From NCBI GenBank assembly GCA_005778045.1, contig SXKQ01000163.1, positions 1 through 7,503 on the forward strand: DNA of 7,503 nucleotides. Reading direction: 5' to 3'. This document shows positions 1 through 6,653 of the stretch, one piece after another. A program made the position numbers and the translations under genes. How positions within the stretch are numbered: position 1 is the first letter of the stretch; every line of letters begins with the position of its first letter. The notes under the pieces were generated by a model. That model did no database searches. It was not told the origin of the DNA and was given only the letters and a program-made list of their open reading frames with translations. The DNA comes from Planctomycetia bacterium. Its GTDB lineage: Bacteria; Planctomycetota; UBA1135; GCA-002686595.

Positions 1-40
1 CACGGCGCTTGCCGCCCTCTTCGACGATGAAGCGTGTCAT
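1..40 (-). CDS. Start of a gene running off the left edge (13 codons visible; possibly FHA-like)
   Basis: On the minus strand an ATG at 40-38 shares the ATGA overlap with the stop codon of the CAP-domain gene and opens a frame through the window edge. The visible peptide is MTRFIVEEGGKRR. A good Shine-Dalgarno (GAAGGA at 55-50, 9 nt spacer) supports this start, so a translationally coupled second gene of an operon is well supported. The function cannot be established from 13 residues. The pattern of hydrophobic residues followed by GGKRR resembles the first beta strand of FHA (phosphothreonine-binding) domains, which often begin this way, but that is a guess from memory. Confidence 0.7.
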   Translation of the reverse strand, partial: MTRFIVEEGGKRR

Positions 41-2571
41 TGCTCGAGTTCCTTCTGGAAGGTCGTGTCGGCGCCGAAGTTCTGCGTCCAGTAGTTCGAG
101 GCGCTGCCGCTCGCCATCTCGCGGTGCCCCAGCATCAGGATATTCCGGTGGTGACCGCTCGAGTGCAACCACCCGTCGTGGGCCGCCTGCGGGTCGCCGC
201 CGACCATGGCGCAGTTCTCGCTCGCCCCGCGCGGGTACCCGGCCAGCTTCATGCGATCGAAGGGCGAGCGCCGCTTCGGATCCCCCTCCTCGAAATGGCC
301 GAAGTTGCCGGTGTTCGCCATGTAGTCGGAGTGCCACTGCGCCGCGATCTGGATACGCGGGTTCCACGCCACCGCGCGGCGCCCCATCAGCATCCGGTAG
401 CGGTTGGTGATGCGCACCTGCTCCTGCTCGGCGACGTTGGGCAACTCGTCGGCGGGCGCGTCCTTGCGCTTCGAGTAGCTTGCGAACACACGCTCGTTGT
501 ACGCGAGTACCGCGCGGTCGTAGGCGAGATCCTCCGACTCGGTCGGGCTCCACGCGAACGAGAGCAGCTCGATCTCCGCGAGCCGCGCATCCTGCACGAG
601 CAGGTACTCGGGAGCGCTCTGCGTGAGCTGGAACTCGATGCCGAGATCCTGATGCGCGGCGCGGCACCACTCCAGCTCCGCGGCTAGCGCGCGGAACTCC
701 TTGCTCGCCTTGACCGGTTTCGAGCGCGCAGCCACCGCGCGCACGGCCGAGACAAGCTCGTCGACCTTCTGCTGCGCCCGCGCGTACTCGCCCGCGGTGT
801 GCGGCGGCTCCGGCGGCGCGTAGGGATAGAAGTACGTGTCCTCGTCGAAGATCAGCGCGAGCGCAGCCTTGCGCGCGTCGTCGAGTTCCTTGCGCAGGTC
901 CGCGAGCGAGCGCAGCGACTGCGCGGTGCGGTCCTTCTCGAGTCCTTGGATCGTCGTGAGCGTGCGACCGTTCAGCGCCGCGCGCGCCGCAGGCTCGCTC
1001 GCGCCCGCGAGCAGTGCCTCGAACGCGGCGTCGCGCCCAGCCGCATTCGCCTTGAGAAACGCCTTCGAGAGCTTCTCGTCCTGTTCCGCCGACACGGCGC
1101 GCGCCGCCTGCTCGCCCGTGATCCAGCGGCCCTTCTCGAGCAGGTAGCGCTCATTCGAGCCCAGCCCGCCGCGCGCGCGCGCGATGATGTTGGCCGCGTC
1201 GACCGCCGCGAGGTCGCCGCGATCGACCATGCGCCCCAAGTCCGCGAACGCGCGCTCGCGCTCGGCCCCGTCTCCCGAGCGCAGGATCTCGCACACGATC
1301 CCGCGTCGCGCCATGGCCGAGAGGTCGATCGCCGCGCCCGCGCGCTTGTACATGTCGAAGTACTGGCCCGACCACGGACGCAGGGTGCCGCTCTCGACCC
1401 AGCCCTCGCCGTCCATGCCGTCGACGCCGAGGTTGCGGAACGGCGCGGGGTCCGCGTCGAAGGCGTCGAGCAACTCCGAGCGCAGCGCGATGCGCGCACG
1501 CAGGTCCTGCGCCTCGCCGATGTAGTCGTCGCGCAGGTCGCCCGGGGGCAGTTTGCGACTCGCCGCGAGCCAGCACTGGCGCGCGAAGGCGAGTAGGCCG
1601 TTGCCGGCGTTCTCGCGCGCGAGCGCCACCAGCGTCTCGACCGGCGCCTCCTCCGGCACGGGCGGCGACAGCAGCAGCTCCGCTTGCGCCGAGCCCTTGC
1701 GATCGATCAGTCCCTCGCGCGAGGGCTTCTTCGCAGGCGCCGCAGCGCGCGGCTGCACCGGTGCGCGCGCCACGCTCGCCTCGGCCGCTCCGCTGGGTGG
1801 GGCAGGTTCACCCGCCAGCTTGCGGTCGAGCCCGCGCAGCGTGTCGCGCAGGAGATCCGATGCGCTGCTGCGCGGGAAGCGCTCCATGTGCCCGACGAGC
1901 CAATCGCGCGCCTCGGCCGCGCCCTGCTCGCGCTCGAGCTGCACCGCCTGCGCCGCGAGCTGCGCCGCGTCGCCGCGCGCCGACTTCACGAGCTCCGCAC
2001 GTAGCGGAGCGAGGTCGCCCGTGCGCTCGCGCGGCTGCTCCGAGAGCATCCAGATCAGCTCCTCGGCGCGCTGCCACTGTCGCTCGCGCAGGGCTTCCTT
2101 CACTTCCGACCGAATGCGCGCGATCAGGTCGTCGCGCGCGTCCTGCGGCCGCTCGACCTCCGGCGCGGGGGCCTGCGCGAGCGCCGCCCCTGCCCCGCCG
2201 CGCTTGAGCACGAGTTCCTTCAGGTCGCTCAGGGTCTGCTCGACCCGCTCGCGCGACAGCGGATCCTTGGTCGTGTCGCGCAGCGCGCGCAGCCGCTCGC
2301 GAAGCTGATTTTCGGTCGCCGTGCCGGAGCCGGCGATGATCTCCTCGATGCGCGCGGCCACGGCATCCCGCTCGCGCCGCACCGCGACGACCTGCGCGAG
2401 CAACGCCGCCGCCTCCTCGCCCTCGATCGCCGCCAGCTTGCTCTCGGCCGACTCCAGCGCCCCGGCGCGGATGTCCGCCCGGGCGGCGCGCAGGACGTCG
2501 CCCTCCCCGCCGCAAGCTGGACCGAGGAGCGAGAGAGCGAGCAACGACGAAAGGAGGGTGCGCGGAGTCAT
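37..2571 (-). CDS. Large predicted lipoprotein with C-terminal CAP/SCP domain
   Basis: This 844-aa protein starts with a signal sequence (residues 1-19, MTPR then a Leu/Ser-rich core) ending in PACGG, so Cys20 is a likely lipidation site. The lipobox is imperfect, with Gly at -3 and Pro at -2. Residues about 24-125 and 143-252 are charged and predominantly helical, possibly TPR-like or coiled coil. They are separated by Ala/Pro-rich linkers (about 126-142 and 254-283). Residues about 310-700 are helical and not recognised. Residues about 715-835 form a CAP (SCP/PR-1-like) domain, with NRYRMLMGRRAV, WHSDYMANTGNFGHF (His747, His759), SENCA (Glu785), WLHSSGHHRNILM (His807) and a final YWTQNFG. 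The His/Glu residues typical of the CAP pocket are therefore kept. CAP domains are usually secreted or surface proteins with lipid-binding, protease-like or adhesive roles; the substrate here is unknown. The ATG at 2571 is chosen because the signal peptide follows directly. No Shine-Dalgarno is visible. It is the first gene of a minus-strand unit, overlapping the next gene by 4 bp. Confidence 0.9.
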   Translation of the reverse strand: MTPRTLLSSLLALSLLGPACGGEGDVLRAARADIRAGALESAESKLAAIEGEEAAALLAQVVAVRRERDAVAARIEEIIAGSGTATENQLRERLRALRDTTKDPLSRERVEQTLSDLKELVLKRGGAGAALAQAPAPEVERPQDARDDLIARIRSEVKEALRERQWQRAEELIWMLSEQPRERTGDLAPLRAELVKSARGDAAQLAAQAVQLEREQGAAEARDWLVGHMERFPRSSASDLLRDTLRGLDRKLAGEPAPPSGAAEASVARAPVQPRAAAPAKKPSREGLIDRKGSAQAELLLSPPVPEEAPVETLVALARENAGNGLLAFARQCWLAASRKLPPGDLRDDYIGEAQDLRARIALRSELLDAFDADPAPFRNLGVDGMDGEGWVESGTLRPWSGQYFDMYKRAGAAIDLSAMARRGIVCEILRSGDGAERERAFADLGRMVDRGDLAAVDAANIIARARGGLGSNERYLLEKGRWITGEQAARAVSAEQDEKLSKAFLKANAAGRDAAFEALLAGASEPAARAALNGRTLTTIQGLEKDRTAQSLRSLADLRKELDDARKAALALIFDEDTYFYPYAPPEPPHTAGEYARAQQKVDELVSAVRAVAARSKPVKASKEFRALAAELEWCRAAHQDLGIEFQLTQSAPEYLLVQDARLAEIELLSFAWSPTESEDLAYDRAVLAYNERVFASYSKRKDAPADELPNVAEQEQVRITNRYRMLMGRRAVAWNPRIQIAAQWHSDYMANTGNFGHFEEGDPKRRSPFDRMKLAGYPRGASENCAMVGGDPQAAHDGWLHSSGHHRNILMLGHREMASGSASNYWTQNFGADTTFQKELEQ
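50..55 (-). promoter_or_regulatory. Ribosome binding site for the edge gene
   Basis: Reading the minus strand, GAAGGA lies 9 nt before the ATG at 40. It sits inside the last codons of the CAP-domain gene (encoding QKE of the C-terminal QKELEQ). It is the better of the two recognisable ribosome binding sites in the window and supports reinitiation at the ATGA overlap. Confidence 0.6.
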
Positions 2572-2892
2572 CGGGGCGAATGCGAGGGTGGAACAGGGTA
2601 CCCGCCGCCTCCCGATCGGTCACCGTCGCGCCACTACGGAGGGTCGATTCGAGCCCCGCGCGGCCTCGAACCCGCCGCGGCGGGAGTGGTTGCGCGAGCT
2701 CCTTGGATTCGGCGCTCTTCGGAGCGGAAACGCAGGCCGAGACGCGCGGCTCGGCCCCCACGGCCCGCCAGAGGCTCACCCCGCTCACGGGCTGTACCGC
2801 AAGGCCATCGAAGTCGCGCTCGATCCCGCAGCGAGACACGCGCCGCGACCTCGAGTCTCGCCCCCGCGCGGCTCGATGCGTACCTTCTCGCC
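2572..2892. other. Divergent intergenic region (321 bp)
   Basis: This region separates the start codons of the CAP lipoprotein gene (leftward) and the M3 peptidase gene (rightward), so it should hold both promoters. I could not identify a convincing -35/-10 pair on either strand. It contains inverted repeats at 2648-2684 and a small hairpin with a cTTCGg loop at 2713-2726. Open frames crossing it are Arg/Pro-rich and look non-coding. Confidence 0.6.
2648..2684. repeat. Adjacent inverted repeats, possible operator
   Basis: TTCGAG (2648-2653) is matched by CTCGAA (2665-2670). Immediately after it comes a perfect 14-bp palindrome, CCCGCCGCGGCGGG (2671-2684). They lie about 80-110 bp upstream of the CAP gene start and about 210-245 bp upstream of the peptidase start, a plausible place for a regulator site. 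In DNA this GC-rich such palindromes also arise by chance, so the regulatory role is inference. Confidence 0.3.
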
Positions 2893-4779
2893 ATGGCCGC
2901 ACCGACCTCCGCCGCCCACCTCGCCGACAGCCTCGACGCGCACTACGCCGCGCTCCACACCGCCAAGGAGGACGCGTTCTGGACGGCTCGCATGGGGCTC
3001 GCCGAAGACGCCGCGGTGGCCCAGTCGACCCTCGACCGCCTCGACATCGAGCTCAACTCGTTCCTGCAGGATCCCGCGCGGCTCGTGCAGGCCCGCGCCG
3101 CGCTCGCCCAAGCCCGCGCCGCGCTCACCCCGACGAGCGAGCCCGGGCTGCGCACACGCCTCGAAGGCTGGGTGCGCACGTTCGAGTCGCACGCCATCGA
3201 CAGCGCGCAGGCCCGCGAGCTCGCGGCGCGCATCACGCAGCTCGAGGGCCAGCTCGAGCACGCGCGCGGCGAGATGGAGCTCGGCTACCGCGCTCCCGAC
3301 GGCACCTTCGTGCGCGCGACGAGCGTGAAGCTCGCCGCGATGCTGCGCTCGGAGACCGACGAGCGTCTGCGCCGCGCCGCGTGGGACGGCCTGCGCTCGA
3401 TCGAGCGCTTCGTGCTCGAGCACGGCTTCCTCGAAGTGCTGCGCGAGCGCAACCGGCTCGGCCGCATGCTCGGCGCTGAGGACTACTACGACTGGAAGAC
3501 GCGCCGCGTCGAGGGCATGAGCAAGACCGAGGTGTTCGCCTTCCTCGACGAGCTCGAGGCCTTGACGCGCGACTCCGCGCGCTGCGCCGTCGAGTCCCTC
3601 GCCGCGCGCTCGGGCGCCTCCGCCGCCTCGCCGTGGAACCTGAACTTCATGGTCAGCGGCGACTCGACGCGCGAGCAGGACCCGTACTTCCCCTTCCGCG
3701 GCGCGCTCGACCGCTGGGGCCGCTCGTTTGCCGCGCTCGGCGTGCGCTACCGCGGCGCGGAGCTCGTGCTCGATCTGATCGACCGCAAGGGCAAGTACGA
3801 GAACGGTTTCATGCACGGGCCGGTGGTCGCGTGGCGCCGCGGGGGAGCGCTCGTCCCCGCGCGCATCCACTTCACCGCCAACGCGATCCCCGGCATGGTC
3901 GGCTCAGGCCACAACGCCATGGCGACGCTCTTCCACGAGGGCGGTCACGCGGCGCACTTCGCCAACATCGACATGCCGAGCCCGTGCTTCGGGCAGGAGT
4001 TCGCGCCGACGTCCGTGGCCTTCAGCGAGACGCAGAGCATGCTGCTCGACAGCCTGCTCGACGACGCGGACTGGCAACAGCGCTATGCGCTCGACCGCGA
4101 CGGCCGGCCGATGCCGATGGAGATGCACGAGCGCGCGATCCGCGCCTCGCAGCCTTTCGCCGCCTGGCGCGCGCGCGCGATGCTCGCGGTCTGCTACGGC
4201 GAGAAGGCGCTGTACGAAATCCCCGACGCCGAGCTGAGCGCCGAGCGCGTGCTCGCCGAACTGCGCGCCGTCGAGCGCCGCCTCTTGTTCCTCGACGAAG
4301 GCTCGCCGCGTCCGATCCTCGCCGTTCCGCACCTGCTCGCCGGCGACTCGAGCGCCTACTACCACGGCTACGTGCTGGCCGAGATGGCGGTGCACCAGGC
4401 GCGCGCGCACTTCGTCGCCCGCGACGGGCACTTGGTCGACAACCCCAAGGTCGGGCCGGAGCTCGCGCGCATCTGGTGGCAGCCCGGCAACAGCGTGCGC
4501 TTCGATGAGTTCGTGCGCCGCCTGTGCGGCAGCGGGCTCTCGGCCGCGCCCATGGCGCGCGAGCTCAACCGCGACGCCGACACGGCGATCCGCGAGGCGC
4601 GGCAGTCGATCGAGCGCCTGCAGCGCGTGCCGCGCGGCCCGGAGCGGGTCGAGCTCGACGCGCGCGTGCGCGTGGTGCACGGTCGCGAGACCGTGGCGGT
4701 GCTCGACGGCGACTTCGAGGCCTTCAGCGAGCAGTTCGCGCGCTGGATCGACGCGCAGGTCGCGCAGGGCGGGAGCTAG
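2893..4779 (+). CDS. M3-family zinc metallopeptidase (oligopeptidase)
   Basis: This 628-aa protein is a predicted cytoplasmic oligopeptidase that trims short peptides. The core motif is FHEGGHAAHF, giving zinc ligands His348 and His352, catalytic Glu349 and the extra His355 typical of HExGHxxH M3 enzymes. The third zinc ligand is most likely Glu379 in AFSETQSML, 31 residues downstream, matching the E-x-x-S pattern of the family. The substrate-binding Tyr region near the C-terminus is AYYHGYVLAEM (Tyr489, Tyr490, Tyr493), like the YYxY segment of thimet oligopeptidase-type enzymes. Residues 1 to about 240 form the usual helical N-terminal lobe. Length is normal for M3 (about 570-700 aa), and there is no signal peptide or membrane segment. 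The ATG at 2893 is chosen because family-like sequence (AHYAALHTAKEDAFW) begins soon after it. The open frame continues upstream to 2686, but that part is Arg-rich and unconvincing. There is no Shine-Dalgarno at this ATG. The gene is followed after 3 bp by the membrane protein gene. M3A versus M3B/PepF placement is not settled. Confidence 0.93.
   Translation: MAAPTSAAHLADSLDAHYAALHTAKEDAFWTARMGLAEDAAVAQSTLDRLDIELNSFLQDPARLVQARAALAQARAALTPTSEPGLRTRLEGWVRTFESHAIDSAQARELAARITQLEGQLEHARGEMELGYRAPDGTFVRATSVKLAAMLRSETDERLRRAAWDGLRSIERFVLEHGFLEVLRERNRLGRMLGAEDYYDWKTRRVEGMSKTEVFAFLDELEALTRDSARCAVESLAARSGASAASPWNLNFMVSGDSTREQDPYFPFRGALDRWGRSFAALGVRYRGAELVLDLIDRKGKYENGFMHGPVVAWRRGGALVPARIHFTANAIPGMVGSGHNAMATLFHEGGHAAHFANIDMPSPCFGQEFAPTSVAFSETQSMLLDSLLDDADWQQRYALDRDGRPMPMEMHERAIRASQPFAAWRARAMLAVCYGEKALYEIPDAELSAERVLAELRAVERRLLFLDEGSPRPILAVPHLLAGDSSAYYHGYVLAEMAVHQARAHFVARDGHLVDNPKVGPELARIWWQPGNSVRFDEFVRRLCGSGLSAAPMARELNRDADTAIREARQSIERLQRVPRGPERVELDARVRVVHGRETVAVLDGDFEAFSEQFARWIDAQVAQGGS
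3088..3129 (+). repeat. Tandem 21-bp duplication inside the M3 peptidase gene
   Basis: Two adjacent 21-bp units (3088-3108 and 3109-3129) match at 19 of 21 bases and encode QARAALA then QARAALT (residues 66-79). One unit equals one heptad, so the duplication extends a helix in the N-terminal lobe in frame without touching the active site. Confidence 0.7.
4771..4775 (+). promoter_or_regulatory. Ribosome binding site for the GTG-initiated membrane protein
   Basis: GGGAG lies 7 nt before the GTG at 4783 and overlaps the last codons of the peptidase gene. It decides the start: the next in-frame ATG encodes residue 129, beyond the first membrane segments. Confidence 0.55.
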
Positions 4780-4782
4780 GCC

Positions 4783-6441
4783 GTGGGCCGCTGGCTGGAG
4801 CTCGCGCGCCGCGTGGCGCTGTTCGCCGCCGGCACGGCCATCGGCCTGCACTTCGCGCCGCAGGGCTTCCTGCCGGTCGACCAGTCGATCTGCTTCGACG
4901 GCGGCTGGCGCATCCTGTGCGGGCAGGTCCCGCTGCGCGACTACGCGGCGCCCAACGGTCTTCCGGTCCACGCGCTGCAGGCGGTGTTCTTCGCGCTCCT
5001 CGGCGTCAACTGGTTCGCCTACTGCCTGCACGCGGCGCTCGCCAACGGCGCGGCCACGCTGCTCGTCGATCGCCTGCTCGGCCTCCTCGGGCTCGAGCGC
5101 CGTTGGTCGAGCGTCTACGCGCTCTGCACCGCCTTCGCGTTCACGCCGCCCTTCGGCGTGCCATCCATGGAGACGCACGCGTTCCTGTTCTCGCTCGCGG
5201 CGCTCTACGCGGCCTTCGTCGCCGTGCGCGGCGCGAGCGAGCGCGCGCAGCTCGCCGGAGCGCTGCTCGTAGGCCCGCTGCTCGCGCTCGCCTTCCTCTC
5301 CAAGCAGATCCCCTCGGTGTTCTTCCTGCCCGCCGCGCTGTTCGTCGGCCTCTCCGCGCCGCGCGCGCGCGCGCGCACGCTGCTGCGCATGCTCGCGGGC
5401 TTCGCCGGCGTCGCAGGCGTGCTGCTGATCCTCGCCGGGGCGCTCGGGGTCGACTGGAAGCTCGTGCAGCTGCACGTCTTCGACCTGCCCGCGGACGAGG
5501 GCGCCAAGCGCCTCGCCTTCCTGCCGACGCTCGCCAGTCTCGGTGCGCGCTTCGCCGAGACGCGCGTGGAGCTCGGCCTGCTGACGCCCGCGGTCGCGCT
5601 CGTGGGCTCGCTGCTCGTGCTGCTCTCGATGCCGCTCTGGCGCCTGCGCCCGCGCACAACGGACGCCCCGCGCGTCCCGCTCACCGCCCACGGCTCCGCC
5701 AGCGTGTCGCTGTTCCTGCTGTTCACGTGCCTGATGTTCATCGCGTGGACGAGCAACCAGAAGGCGATCGGCGTGCCGCTCGTGTTCGCCGGCGTCGGCT
5801 GCTTCGCCGCCGCCTGCCACGTCGCCTCCCTCGCCCTCGCCGAGCGCGGCCACCACCGCAGTGCGCGCGTCCCGGCACTCTTGCTGCCCTTCCTCGCCGT
5901 CGCAAGCTCTTACGACGCCGCGCACTTCACGCGCAAGTTCGTCGTTACGCGCGCCGTGAACGACGTCGCCTTCGACTCCGAGCTCGCCGAGCGCTCGCGC
6001 GCCGAGCTCCCGCCCGCCCTCGCCTACCTGCGCTGGAGCGTGCCGAAGCTCGTCACCTACACGCCCGCCAACCTCGCCGCCCTCGTCGCGTACCTGCGCG
6101 AGCGCGAGGGTGGCCTGCTCCTGCTCGGCGACTGCTCGCCGCTCTACGGCCTCTCCGAGAAGCCTTCGACCTTCCCGGCGCTGTGGTTCCACCCCGCGCT
6201 CACCTTCCCCTCGACCGTCGACCCGCGCTTCGCCGAGTTCGAGTCGCGCCTGCTCGAGAACGTCGAGCGCGACGACGTGCGCACCCTCGTGCTCGAGCCC
6301 CGCATCTGGGTCGGCGACCTCCCCGCCGGCCGCCTGCTCGCCCTCGACGCCTTCCCGCGCCTGCAGGCGCTCGTCACTTCGCGCTCTCCCACCGAGCGCA
6401 CCTTCGGCCCCTTCCGAGTCCTCGAGCTCGCCCCGCGCTGA
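4783..6441 (+). CDS. Polytopic membrane protein, probable GT-C-fold glycosyltransferase
   Basis: This 552-aa protein has about ten to twelve hydrophobic segments: roughly residues 10-26, 64-98 (one or two), 109-126, 131-149, 155-172, 176-191, 200-222, 264-286, 307-323, 328-351 and 362-376. After the first segment comes an extracytoplasmic loop with Asp33, Asp39, GQVPLRDYAAPNG (47-59) and then an aromatic-rich helix. This arrangement recalls membrane glycosyltransferases of the ArnT/PMT (GT-C) type, which use polyprenyl-phosphate sugars and carry acidic catalytic residues in the first loop. The LSKQ motif (172-175) also recurs, from memory, in related proteins. A soluble C-terminal part (about 380-552) contains LLLLGDCSPLYGL (445-457) and WFHPALTFP (468-476). 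Donor and acceptor are unknown. The GTG start is 3 bp after the peptidase stop, so co-transcription is very likely. Family placement is inferred from pattern, and an uncharacterised membrane protein without transferase activity remains possible. Confidence 0.85.
   Translation: MGRWLELARRVALFAAGTAIGLHFAPQGFLPVDQSICFDGGWRILCGQVPLRDYAAPNGLPVHALQAVFFALLGVNWFAYCLHAALANGAATLLVDRLLGLLGLERRWSSVYALCTAFAFTPPFGVPSMETHAFLFSLAALYAAFVAVRGASERAQLAGALLVGPLLALAFLSKQIPSVFFLPAALFVGLSAPRARARTLLRMLAGFAGVAGVLLILAGALGVDWKLVQLHVFDLPADEGAKRLAFLPTLASLGARFAETRVELGLLTPAVALVGSLLVLLSMPLWRLRPRTTDAPRVPLTAHGSASVSLFLLFTCLMFIAWTSNQKAIGVPLVFAGVGCFAAACHVASLALAERGHHRSARVPALLLPFLAVASSYDAAHFTRKFVVTRAVNDVAFDSELAERSRAELPPALAYLRWSVPKLVTYTPANLAALVAYLREREGGLLLLGDCSPLYGLSEKPSTFPALWFHPALTFPSTVDPRFAEFESRLLENVERDDVRTLVLEPRIWVGDLPAGRLLALDAFPRLQALVTSRSPTERTFGPFRVLELAPR
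5360..5380 (+). repeat. 21-bp alternating pyrimidine-purine (CG-rich) tract
   Basis: A strictly alternating run, almost all CG dinucleotides, encodes the basic RARAR loop (residues 194-198) between two membrane segments. Such tracts can adopt Z-DNA and are prone to replication slippage. Here it is probably a by-product of GC-rich arginine and alanine codons. Confidence 0.5.
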
Positions 6442-6653
6442 CGCGCGCTCGGGCGCCGCGCTCCGCGCGGCGTCCCAACGGCCGTTGCACGCCTTCGCCT
6501 TTTCCTGTCTGCGCGTGCTTGAGTGCGCCCTACACGCTGCGCCTAGGCCGGTGCTCCGGCGCCTCCCTCCGCGGGCGGCTCCTCACGCCCCGCTCAGGCG
6601 GCGCCTCGCCACGGCACTCTGGTCTTCGCGGACCGGGGTGAAGTGATGAAGTC
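6442..6653. other. Convergent intergenic region (212 bp)
   Basis: The plus-strand unit ends at 6441 and the minus-strand FGE-like gene ends at 6654, so the region should contain terminators for both. Besides the hairpin at 6451-6476 there is a smaller GCCGG/CCGGC stem at 6547-6560. I see no tRNA-like fold and no credible small gene. Confidence 0.5.
6451..6476 (+). terminator. Candidate terminator hairpin after the peptidase/GT-C unit
   Basis: Ten nt after the stop codon, GGGCGCCGCGC pairs with GCGCGGCG-T-CCC around a TCC loop: an 8-bp GC stem, one bulged T, then 3 more GC pairs. A perfect palindrome, AACGGCCGTT, follows at 6477-6486. There is no direct T-run (the first is CTTTTC near 6500), so this is not a classical intrinsic terminator. 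It may instead end transcription weakly or protect the mRNA 3' end. Confidence 0.45.

Noticed and set aside
34..687. Plus-strand open frame antisense to the CAP domain
   Set aside because: The minus strand encodes an intact CAP domain with its His/Glu residues; the plus-strand product has no recognisable motif.
2713..2726. Hairpin CGCTC-TTCG-GAGCG as a terminator or attenuator
   Set aside because: The stem is only 5 bp, no T-run follows, and it lies between divergent starts where no terminator is needed. It is probably chance.
2686..2892. In-frame N-terminal extension of the M3 peptidase from a GTG at 2686
   Set aside because: The extra 69 residues are Arg/Pro/Ser-rich with no motif or signal peptide, and M3-like sequence begins just after the ATG at 2893.
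3904..6192. A 762-codon open frame on the minus strand spanning parts of the peptidase and membrane protein genes
   Set aside because: Its product is low-complexity (Arg, Glu, His, Ala) with no family motif, while the plus strand carries two clear families. Long antisense frames without stops are expected at this GC content.
6487..6653. Possible tRNA or small RNA in the convergent gap
   Set aside because: No cloverleaf, TTCGA-type T-loop or CCA end could be found, only short GC-rich stems expected from composition.
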